From: Paludibacter sp. UBA6032
GTDB lineage: Bacteria > Bacteroidota > Bacteroidia > Bacteroidales > Paludibacteraceae
DNA length: 64,000 bases
Assembly: GCA_002427885.1 (NCBI GenBank)
Contig: DIZI01000032.1
Coordinates: forward strand, 9,804-73,803
Direction of reading: 5' to 3'
The notes under the pieces: generated by a model
Told to the model about the DNA's origin: nothing
Databases searched by the model: none
What the model saw: only the letters and a program-made list of their open reading frames with translations
In this document: in pieces, positions 57,901 to 64,000 of the stretch
Layout: the number at the start of each line of letters is the position of its first letter
Position numbering within the stretch: position 1 is the first letter of the stretch
Position numbers and translations under genes: made by a program

Positions 57901-58145
57901 GCTAAAGTAGAAGCATTTGTAAATGTTCCATTCCCATTGTTTTTATAAAGTAATGCAAATGAGTTTTTGGTCGAATAAATAATGTCTTCAAAACCATCGT
58001 TGTTATAGTCAAACAGTTCTCTGATCTCCCCTATTTTATCCGTTCTTTCCAAACCGGTACCGGTAATCTGATCTGTGAATGTCTGTGCTTTTCCGGTTAA
58101 GCTCAAAAGCAATAGAGCTACGAAAATAGTAGTGATCTTTTTCAT
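54915..58145 (-). CDS. Secreted FG-GAP/ASPIC-LamG-leucine-rich-repeat protein with T9SS sorting domain
   Basis: 1076 residues with a signal peptide (ends GKAQ). Seven calcium-binding FG-GAP/VCBS-type loops are visible (DYNNDGFED, DIDNNGFKD, DFDRDGDLD, DYNNDQLAD, DYNNDGFLD, DYNNDGNTD, DYDNDGDLD) within about residues 45-425. An ASPIC/UnbV domain follows (about 440-510, GVGSRVVLKLG ... FGLGQNATVDSLFVYW), then a LamG/concanavalin-like domain (about 545-715), a BspA-type leucine-rich repeat (about 740-990, FEDCRNLQ, FNNCRALKEL, FWGCTGLTNI) and a T9SS type A C-terminal domain (last 75 residues). It is likely a surface-attached binding protein. The leucine-rich module is homologous to the neighbouring gene at 58794. 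Confidence 0.87.
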   Translation of the reverse strand: MKKITTIFVALLLLSLTGKAQTFTDQITGTGLERTDKIGEIRELFDYNNDGFEDIIYSTKNSFALLYKNNGNGTFTNASTLANFPVFKSTGTSLSCFDIDNNGFKDLVYYFSNGGTNLNDTLRIFMNYNGVFTEKTAEFGISNPILHGTNHWNSNIIPFDFDRDGDLDILFASTNKTTSNACNNSKVSVLVNKMNETIPSFNTVIDLITYPVNILAASLGVTDYNNDQLADIVVIEQSGAKGAFDCYRADPFELYKNNGNSTFTKVNGTNLADAALHNFITVWDYNNDGFLDFINGTSDCCGTTSNIIWKNNGNGIFTDMRSTYNLHPVYDYYGRLSAVDYNNDGNTDISTTNLAGFWSDTRHQLWENSGVGFVNKASLNSLQIGYNGGFKGIGSYSEWFDYDNDGDLDFYTYHWNDGGNHIQSLMNNPNSSANKYLRIKLVGTTSPKDGVGSRVVLKLGNQKLTQYNNGTIGNNLSTIFHFGLGQNATVDSLFVYWSSGKITKMTNVSANQILTITESIPFVPTSANPITPDENTVILDHFDLATSGEIVGSTSYVPSIKGLIKAVEFSATDNYLIYNKSVNLESAGTVEMWIKPNSFPNLLLNINWNHAYSSPGAGHVFHLQLDSVGKVIMTCWGWSVSNAFSSKSSVQLNDWSHIAVSWGDSTKIYINGKVDMVSAVHFRPAITESQAYFYLPYWGRNLGYVDEFQVSKIQRSNAEIASRVDSLASKTINNITPGTLYTNLTTEDRVKLRILKLTGTINASDFKVMRDLMPLLAEIDLSGTKIAEYNGTEGTSAYINGNRAYQANTVPEFAFYSQSTGTGKLTLTSIHLPADIQLIDISAFEDCRNLQSAIFSDGVRYINDYAFNNCRALKELVLSGTLQEIGVSSFENNRSITSLLLPVQLTSIGGSAFWGCTGLTNITFESNVTYIGDAAFWGCYKVNSIQSKSLVPPFLSGAQVFGEVDKIECQLTVPESAVAAYQSAPQWKDFIIKSITDLNEKTDDDNNLYAWSQNGNITLNSKMEIINVEVFGVNGQLLRQLKNPNRNTKILIEKPGVYVLRVELANGNQKIIKILN

Positions 58146-58230
58146 GATATTTTGTGTATGAATTTAACTTATTGTTTGATGTGAATATATTAATCTAAAA
58201 GATTTATATTCGGGTAGCAATTCTGGTACA

Positions 58231-58385
58231 TTCCTGTAAAGACGTAAATAACTAGGGCCTTTACAGGAAAAACTACGCTCCTTTGGTTTCAAAAATGAGG
58301 GGAAAATTAAAAGAAGATGGAGTAAAGACAGGACAAAAAATAAACAGGCCTGTAAAAGTAATTATTACTTTCGAAGGCCTGTAAA
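58231..58385. repeat. Cluster of CCTGTAAA repeats and a palindrome
   Basis: The motif CCTGTAAA occurs three times in direct orientation and once inverted within about 150 bases, together with a perfect AAAGTAAT-T-ATTACTTT palindrome. It could be the eroded remains of terminators or of a small repeat element. No function assigned. Confidence 0.5.
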
Positions 58386-58744
58386 TTATGTTTTTAAATT
58401 TGGAGTTTAATCTGAACTTAATCGTTTCCGTGGAATGTCTGAAAATTTTATATAACAAATTAATGCACTTCCTCAGATTTACCAATTTAACAAACTTTGT
58501 AATTATACTTTTGTTTGTCAATAAATCACTATTTTGATCAGTTACGAGCATAACATCAAAATTAGTAATGTAGAAATTAGAGCTTTAAATTAGAATTCAA
58601 ATAATAATTCTAATGTGTTTTCTAATAAAATTCAGTTGACAAAAGTATGAATTAATTTTATCAAATGATAATAAATATTGAAATATATTTTATTTATTCA
58701 ATCATTTAAGACTACAAATAAAATGAGTTTTTATTGTTGAGGTT

Positions 58745-58784
58745 AAAAACCCGCTTTGTTTTGATGACAGAGCGGGTTTCCTTA
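58745..58784 (-). terminator. Terminator of the leucine-rich-repeat gene
   Basis: AAACCCGCTTTGT / ACAGAGCGGGTTT stem (58747-58759 with 58767-58779, one wobble) and a 7-nt loop, followed in the minus direction by T5. Its core CCCGCT...AGCGGG matches the terminator at 54823. Confidence 0.85.
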
Positions 58785-58793
58785 TTCCTTTTT

Positions 58794-60122
58794 TTAAAGT
58801 TCAATTTTCAATATTTTTCTTGTAACCCATCCCACTCTTGTGGATATTTTCACTAAATATTCACCCTTGGCAAAAGAATTTATTGATACATATTCATTTG
58901 GTTTAATTTCATTTGTCAACAATACTTTTCCATTTAAATCGAAAATACAGATTCTGCAGGCCTCATTTATTCCATTAATCTTAAATTTATCTGAAACAAA
59001 ATTCGGATATATATCAATAAATCGTAGATTTTGTAATGGAAGAACCTGTTCTTCAATTAAATTTTTAAAATCCTTCCATTGACCGGCTGCTTTATAAGCA
59101 CTGGCTGAACCTAAAGGGACATACAAGATACAAGACGTTTTATCAATATCTTTGAAAACACCTGAAACCGAACTTAAATCAATTGGCTCTAATGAATTTG
59201 CATGAATTGAATCTAACTTATAATTATAACAAAAAGCCCAAGACCCGATTGATTTTACAGATTGGGGTATTGTAATAGAAGTCAAACCTGTACAGCCAAA
59301 AAAAGCATGGGATCCAATCGAAATCACAGAATTTGGAATTAACAAACCACCGGAAAAACCTGTACAGCCGTTAAAAGCATTCTCACCTATAACTGAAATT
59401 GTATTGGGTAGCACTAAACTCCCTTTAATGCCTGAACATGATTGAAAAGTGGAAACTCCAATATTCGAAAGTGTAGTGGGGATTACTAAATCATTTGAAA
59501 TAAGGGTACATGCTGCAAAAGCATATTCTCCAATTTCTGAAACAGAATCAGGTAAAGTTAAATCTTCTAAACCACATTTATAAAAAGCAAAACGTCCTAT
59601 CGTTTTTACAGAGTTAGGCATTGATATTTTGCTTAGACAGGTACAACCATCAAAAGATCCATCTCCAATAATTGTAACTGAATTTGGTATTTCAATGTAT
59701 GTTAATCCAAAACAATTTGAAAAAGCATCTGCTCCAATTGAGGTAATGGAATTTGGTAATAAAATGGATTTTATTATGGAAGCTTTAGTAATAAAACCAT
59801 TATAAAATGAAAAAGGTGGAAATTCGTTTGCCGAATATAAAGTTGTTTGTGGACTTAATGTACCTTCTGAACCCTCATATTCCTTTATGGTAGTTGCACT
59901 TACATCTAACACGGTAAGATTTAAAATTGAATCACGAATCATCTTTATATCCCGTGCATCAATATTCCCTGTTAAAGTTATATTGGTGATTGTACTTTTA
60001 TTGACATTTTTAAGGTATGAATTTAAGGTTCCGGCAGTAATTACATGGATAGTTTTTGAAACCTGCGAATGTACAATCACAAATAGAAACAAACTTAATA
60101 AGAGTATAATTGTTTTTTTCAT
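58794..60122 (-). CDS. Secreted BspA-like leucine-rich-repeat protein with T9SS sorting domain
   Basis: 442 residues, signal peptide (ends VHSQ), then a module shared with the FG-GAP protein (ITAGTL ... LTGNIDARDIKMIRD ... KEYEGSEGT), then about eight BspA-type leucine-rich repeats (FSNCFGLTYIEIPNSVT, FNGCTGFSGGLLIPNSV, FFGCTGLTSITIPQSVK). The last 75 residues form a T9SS type A sorting domain (IDIYPN, IFDLNGKVLL, GEYLVKIS). Such proteins are cell-surface adhesins or ligand binders in Bacteroidales. It is followed by a strong terminator and has a near-consensus promoter, so it stands alone. Confidence 0.88.
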   Translation of the reverse strand: MKKTIILLLSLFLFVIVHSQVSKTIHVITAGTLNSYLKNVNKSTITNITLTGNIDARDIKMIRDSILNLTVLDVSATTIKEYEGSEGTLSPQTTLYSANEFPPFSFYNGFITKASIIKSILLPNSITSIGADAFSNCFGLTYIEIPNSVTIIGDGSFDGCTCLSKISMPNSVKTIGRFAFYKCGLEDLTLPDSVSEIGEYAFAACTLISNDLVIPTTLSNIGVSTFQSCSGIKGSLVLPNTISVIGENAFNGCTGFSGGLLIPNSVISIGSHAFFGCTGLTSITIPQSVKSIGSWAFCYNYKLDSIHANSLEPIDLSSVSGVFKDIDKTSCILYVPLGSASAYKAAGQWKDFKNLIEEQVLPLQNLRFIDIYPNFVSDKFKINGINEACRICIFDLNGKVLLTNEIKPNEYVSINSFAKGEYLVKISTRVGWVTRKILKIEL

Positions 60123-60144
60123 AAGATTTATCTTTATAGGATTT

Positions 60145-60176
60145 CAAAAATACAACATTAAGTTAACAGTAACAAT
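60145..60176 (-). promoter_or_regulatory. Promoter of the leucine-rich-repeat gene
   Basis: On the minus strand ATTG (60176-60173), 20 bases, then TATTTTTG (60152-60145). The leader to the ATG at 60122 is about 20 nt. Confidence 0.5.
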
Positions 60177-60357
60177 TTTATATCAAAAAATCTTCATTTT
60201 AATTTTCTCATTTTCAATAATATCATAAACTAATCCAGCTTTGTCCAAAGATTGAACGGAATTTGGTTTTGTTTTGTGTTTTGATACATTATATTCACTT
60301 TCAAATTACAATCTTTGAATTCATACCAAGTATTAACGGTTAATATTTCGACGTAAA

Positions 60358-61281
60358 TCAATACCAACAATTATGGCACATGGTTGCCCGAACCAGATTC
60401 AACGTGATCATCAATTCGTTGGTTCCGATAGAGCCACGCCCTAAACTACCGACGTTATAATCGTAGCTATAGGATAAGTGAAGATTATCAGTAATATCAA
60501 AGCCCAGAATCACCCCGACTTCGCTGCCTGTACGGTAAAACAAACCCAAATCGAACAAGTCCGGTTTATCGGTTAAACCAGATGTATTATTCATTTTAAA
60601 ATAACCGGTGACATTAAATTCGGCCTGGTAGAAATTGGCATACTGAATTCCACAGACTCCAAATCCCATATTTACGAAATCCGGCGTATTTTGACGGTAA
60701 CGGGCGTAAATAAAGTTAGTATTGGTTTGTTTATTATTTTCAGAGGTAAACAGTGAAAAAGTATTTTGACTGGATGCTCCCAAGCGCAATGATTTATTCG
60801 TTACTTCTATTCCGATATCTGCATTAAAGTTATTTTCCGAGTATAAATTCTGGTATAAATTCGGATCATAATCGGATGATACACTGATTTGCGAATTATC
60901 ATATCCCAGACTTTGATAGTTCAGACCGGCTCCCAAATGTAGTTGCCAGTCATTCTCCAATTTAATAGCGTAACCGTATGTAAAACTTAGATTTGTAATG
61001 GAAGTATAACCTATTTTATCCTGAACCGCTATTAAACCGAGTTGCGTATTTAAATTGTCGAGATACATACTTCCCGAAGCAAAATAAGTCATGGGTGCCC
61101 CAGAAATTCCAATCCATTGTTTACGTGCAGCCATGCTAAATACCGCCTCGTATTTATCATATATGGCTGCCGGATTAATATAATGAGCATTACCCCAATA
61201 GTTGTTCAACCGAATGTTCGATTGAGCAATCAGGATAAAAGTCATTAGACTAAACGTAAATATAGAGAAGATTCTTTTCAT
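60358..61281 (-). CDS. PorP/SprF family T9SS outer-membrane protein
   Basis: A 307-residue outer-membrane protein with a signal peptide (ends LIAQ), recognised by the N-terminal NNYWGNAHYINPAAI, AARKQWIGISGAPMTYF and later LSYSYDYNVGSLGRG segments typical of PorP/SprF. Members help secrete and attach type B T9SS cargo and are usually encoded directly downstream of the cargo, as here, 13 bases after the adhesin gene. In Flavobacterium johnsoniae the SprB/SprF pair has this layout. The C-terminus ends CHNCWY, with two Cys that I do not associate with the family. Confidence 0.9.
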   Translation of the reverse strand: MKRIFSIFTFSLMTFILIAQSNIRLNNYWGNAHYINPAAIYDKYEAVFSMAARKQWIGISGAPMTYFASGSMYLDNLNTQLGLIAVQDKIGYTSITNLSFTYGYAIKLENDWQLHLGAGLNYQSLGYDNSQISVSSDYDPNLYQNLYSENNFNADIGIEVTNKSLRLGASSQNTFSLFTSENNKQTNTNFIYARYRQNTPDFVNMGFGVCGIQYANFYQAEFNVTGYFKMNNTSGLTDKPDLFDLGLFYRTGSEVGVILGFDITDNLHLSYSYDYNVGSLGRGSIGTNELMITLNLVRATMCHNCWY

Positions 61282-61294
61282 ACAATATTATATA

Positions 61295-64000
61295 TTATCG
61301 AACAACCATAATATATCCTTCCTTTGACAAGATTTTAGAACCGGAATTATAATAGAGAACATAAAAATAAGTATCTTTTGAAACATCACGGTTTTCATAT
61401 TTTCCATCCCAACCATCCGAACCGTCGTAAATCAAAATACCGTTTCGATTATAAATCTTTACATGATAACCCTTCATAAACAAATCATTAAATCCATCAT
61501 TGTTGGGAGTGATTGTGTTTGGAATTTTTATAAATGAAAGATCTGTTACAACAGTACTATCACATCCGTTCACGGTTTTAAGAAGATCGGTATACATACC
61601 TGGCTGATCATAAGCGTGGTCGTTGATTGTGTATTTTTCTCCATCAACCAAGCGTACTGTTTGCGACACTTTAATTGGAGTAATAACTTTTAAGTTTAAG
61701 GTTACTGGTACATCTTCCCCAAAAACATTCGTCATAGTCTTTTTAAAGGTTCCGGAATTATAATAGGACGAACCGTTCCATATATAGGGTAATTCCGATG
61801 CACAAACAGTCGCATTCGTGATTGCGTTAGTCGATAAATTTACTTTTAAAATCAATTTTGCAATACTGTCGCAACCCATTGAATTGACTAATTCACCGGG
61901 TGAAGTATATGTTCCCGACTCGGTGAACGACATTTTGTTCCATACATAAGGAAGATTAGTTGAATTAACAACATCCTGAGTAACCGAACTTGTTGGAAAA
62001 ACAACAGTCAGTATCAAGGTGGCAATACTGTCGCAACCGGATGAATTCATCAATTGAACGGCATACGTTCCCGATTTAAAGTATATCTTATTATTCCAAT
62101 AATATGGTAGCAATGAAGAACATATCACATCGGTAGTAGTTGAAGTAAGTGGATTTATAACTTTTAATATTAATTTTGCAATGCTATCACAACCCTGAGA
62201 ATTTGTAAATCGTATATTGTATTCTCCAGCCTGGCCATATATTTTTCCGTTCCATTCAAATGGTAAAGCACTGGGACAAGTAGTTACGGTTGTTGTGGAA
62301 GAGGTTGGAGATTTAACGGTCAGATTCAAAGTGACCGTGCTGTCACAACCCTGTATGTTAGTGAGTTTTGCAGTGTAGGTTCCGGCGGTTGTATAAGCCG
62401 TTCCGTTAAACAGATATGAATCGCCCTTGCAAATTGCAGCATTGATCGTACTACCAGTTCGAAGTTTAACTGTAAGATTGAGTGTAGCCGTACTATCGCA
62501 ACCGGCTGCATTGATTAAAGTGGCAGTGTACGTTCCGGCTGCTGTATAAGTCGTTCCATTAAACATATAACTGCTTTCCTGACAAATAGCTGCATTGGTT
62601 GTGCTGGTAGTTGGAAGTTTGACAGTAATATTGAGTGTAGCCGTACTATCGCAACCGGCTGCATTGGTTAGATTTGCGGTATACGTACCGGCAGTAGTAT
62701 AAGTCGTGCCATTAAATAAATAAGAATCGCCCTGACAAATTGCAACATTCGTTGTCGAACTTGTCGGAAGTTTGACTGTCAGATTTAAGGTAGCTATACT
62801 GTCGCAACCGGCTGCATTGGTCAGTTTGGATGAATACGTTCCGGCAGTGGTATAGGTTGTTCGATTGAATACATAACTGCCTCCCTGACAAATAGCTGCA
62901 TTCGTAGTGCTGGTCGTTTTTTGTTTAATGATCAGATTTAAGGTAGCCGTACTGTCGCAACCTTGTGCATTAGTTTGTGTTGACGTGTAAGTTCCGGCAG
63001 TGGTATATGTCGTTCCATTAAATACGTATGAATCACCCTGACATATAGCGGCATTCGTTGTACTTGTTGTTGGAAGTTTAACTGTCAGGTTCAAAGTTGC
63101 TGTGCTGTCGCAACCGGCAGCATTGGTGAGTGTGGCTGAATATGTTCCGGCAGTTGTATACGTAGTTCCATTGAAAAGATATGACTCTCCTTGGCAAATA
63201 GCTGCATTGGTGGTGGAAGTAGTTTTTTGTTTTACTGTCAGATTGAGTGTTGCTGTACTGTCACAACCTGCTGCATTAATCAAAGTGGTGGTATACGTTC
63301 CGGCTGTTGTATACGAAGTTCCGTTAAACAGATATGAATCTCCCTGACAAATTGAAGCATTGGAGGTAGAACTTGATGGAAGATTAACCATCAGATTTAA
63401 GGTGGCAATACTATCTGTACCTGAAATGTTCGTTAATTGAGCAGTGTATGTTCCTGTGGTTGTATAAGTCGTTCCATTAAATAAGTATGAATCTCCCTGA
63501 CAAACAGAGGCATTTGTTATTGAATAAGTCGGTAAAATCTTCTTCAGTTTAAGTATAGCAATACTATCACAACCCACAGAATTTATTAAAGTAGCTGAAT
63601 AAGTACCTTCATCAGTATACGTGATTCCATTAAAAGTAAATCCTTTACTTTTACCCTCTTGTCCATTATCATATTCATTTCCATATGCATAGGCATGTTC
63701 AATTATCGTTGCAAAAGTTGTAGATGTTGTCGGCATCAACACTTTTAACGTTAAAGTTATAGTGCTGTCACAACCTGCTGCATTGATTAAATGAGCAGTA
63801 TAAATAGCATCTACACTATAAGCTTTGCCATTAAACATATATGATTCTCCCTGACAAATCGAAGCATTAATAGTACTGGTAGTTGGAAGTTTGACTGTCA
63901 GATTTAAGGTAGCTATACTGTCGCAACCTTGTGCATTGGTGAGAACTGCTGAGTATGTTCCGGCGGTGGTATAAGTCGTTCCATTAAATAAATAACTGCT
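61295..64000 (-). CDS. Multi-repeat adhesin with type B T9SS sorting domain, N-terminus outside window
   Basis: The frame is open without interruption from the right edge (64000), so an ATG at 63838 is not the start and the true N-terminus lies beyond the window. About 16 repeats of about 51 residues are visible, each with 'ICQGDSY.FNGTTYTTAGTY' and 'N..GCDS.ATLNLTVK', two Cys per typical unit. The four or five repeats nearest the C-terminus are more diverged. It ends with a gliding-motility type C-terminal domain (ITPNNDGFNDLF ... IYNRNGILIYDGSDGWDGKY), a type B T9SS signal. It is expected to be exported with the help of the PorP/SprF protein encoded next. Likely a surface adhesin (inference). 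Confidence 0.88.
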   Translation of the reverse strand, partial: SSYLFNGTTYTTAGTYSAVLTNAQGCDSIATLNLTVKLPTTSTINASICQGESYMFNGKAYSVDAIYTAHLINAAGCDSTITLTLKVLMPTTSTTFATIIEHAYAYGNEYDNGQEGKSKGFTFNGITYTDEGTYSATLINSVGCDSIAILKLKKILPTYSITNASVCQGDSYLFNGTTYTTTGTYTAQLTNISGTDSIATLNLMVNLPSSSTSNASICQGDSYLFNGTSYTTAGTYTTTLINAAGCDSTATLNLTVKQKTTSTTNAAICQGESYLFNGTTYTTAGTYSATLTNAAGCDSTATLNLTVKLPTTSTTNAAICQGDSYVFNGTTYTTAGTYTSTQTNAQGCDSTATLNLIIKQKTTSTTNAAICQGGSYVFNRTTYTTAGTYSSKLTNAAGCDSIATLNLTVKLPTSSTTNVAICQGDSYLFNGTTYTTAGTYTANLTNAAGCDSTATLNITVKLPTTSTTNAAICQESSYMFNGTTYTAAGTYTATLINAAGCDSTATLNLTVKLRTGSTINAAICKGDSYLFNGTAYTTAGTYTAKLTNIQGCDSTVTLNLTVKSPTSSTTTVTTCPSALPFEWNGKIYGQAGEYNIRFTNSQGCDSIAKLILKVINPLTSTTTDVICSSLLPYYWNNKIYFKSGTYAVQLMNSSGCDSIATLILTVVFPTSSVTQDVVNSTNLPYVWNKMSFTESGTYTSPGELVNSMGCDSIAKLILKVNLSTNAITNATVCASELPYIWNGSSYYNSGTFKKTMTNVFGEDVPVTLNLKVITPIKVSQTVRLVDGEKYTINDHAYDQPGMYTDLLKTVNGCDSTVVTDLSFIKIPNTITPNNDGFNDLFMKGYHVKIYNRNGILIYDGSDGWDGKYENRDVSKDTYFYVLYYNSGSKILSKEGYIMVVR
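61511..64000 (-). repeat. Tandem 153-bp coding repeats
   Basis: Units of about 153 bases (51 codons), highly similar from about 62280 to 63530 and at the right edge, with one longer irregular unit near 63540-63740. The array continues past the window. Near-identical units make copy-number change and assembly collapse possible. Confidence 0.85.

Larger units (their letters stand above)
58146..58793. other. 648-base gap, AT-rich with small repeats, no convincing gene
   Basis: A 92-codon minus-strand frame here has no family resemblance. The DNA contains an 11-bp inverted repeat TTCCTGTAAAG / CTTTACAGGAA (58231-58241 with 58259-58269) and two direct copies of AGGCCTGTAAA (near 58348 and 58374) around a 17-base palindromic AAAGTAATTATTACTTT. 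The terminator of the next gene lies at the right end. The remainder is AT-rich with nothing recognised. Confidence 0.5.

Noticed and set aside
58273..58551. 92-codon minus-strand frame between the two leucine-rich-repeat genes
   Set aside because: Low-complexity, AT-driven composition, no recognisable domain, and it runs through the repeat/palindrome cluster.
63838..63838. ATG at 63838 as start of the repeat adhesin
   Set aside because: The frame continues upstream to the window edge with clear repeat units, so this Met is internal.
61511..64000. CRISPR array or non-coding satellite
   Set aside because: The units are in frame, 153 bases long, and encode a conserved 51-residue protein repeat without spacers.

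Overview
The window is chromosomal DNA from an anaerobic member of the Bacteroidota, most likely the order Bacteroidales (Paludibacter-like; this placement is inference). The support is AT-rich DNA, many promoters of the Bacteroidota form TTTG-N(18-20)-TAnnTTTG, Rho with a long Asn-rich insertion, proteins ending in type IX secretion (T9SS) sorting domains, a PorP/SprF-like protein, CarboxypepD_reg/OMP beta-barrel proteins, and a four-gene ferredoxin-dependent 2-oxoacid oxidoreductase operon. I saw no rRNA, tRNA, CRISPR array, insertion sequence or prophage.

Layout. 1-14.7 kb: start of a lipoprotein gene, rho, prs, a DPE2-like 4-alpha-glucanotransferase with two starch-binding modules, a deacetylase-like lipoprotein, korDABC, a secreted esterase and an AddB-like nuclease. 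15.1-20.9 kb: a LysM/periplasmic-binding-protein fusion with a PorT-like outer-membrane protein, then kduI-kduD-DUF4861 for unsaturated uronate catabolism behind a promoter overlapped by a perfect palindrome. 21-33.4 kb: housekeeping genes (tsaB, a GT-C membrane protein, a beta-CASP nuclease, a DbpA-like helicase, yceD-rpmF-fabH, a histidine kinase, era, a TonB protein, RNase Z, lptB). 33.8-41.9 kb: two paralogous TonB-receptor-like outer-membrane proteins separated by a small membrane-protein gene and a DEAD-box helicase gene. 42.1-64 kb: a cell-surface region with a 2956-residue triple-repeat beta-helix protein, pdxH, gcvP, an FG-GAP/ASPIC/LamG/leucine-rich-repeat protein, a second leucine-rich-repeat protein, and a PorP/SprF protein directly downstream of a multi-repeat type B T9SS adhesin that runs off the right edge.

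How the genes fit together. MalQ, KduI/KduD and the Kor complex fit a sugar- and polysaccharide-degrading fermenter. The large secreted proteins with C-terminal sorting domains, together with PorP/SprF, fit T9SS export to the cell surface. The most unusual regulatory signal is shared by the two outer-membrane paralogs: an ECF-sigma-like promoter pair (TTAAACC, exactly 16 bases, GTCAAAT), followed in each leader by a terminator-like hairpin ahead of the start codon. I found no clearly new multi-gene defence or mobile system; most genes belong to known families.

Limits: all family assignments are from motif recognition by eye, residue positions marked 'about' are estimates, and promoters and terminators are predictions.
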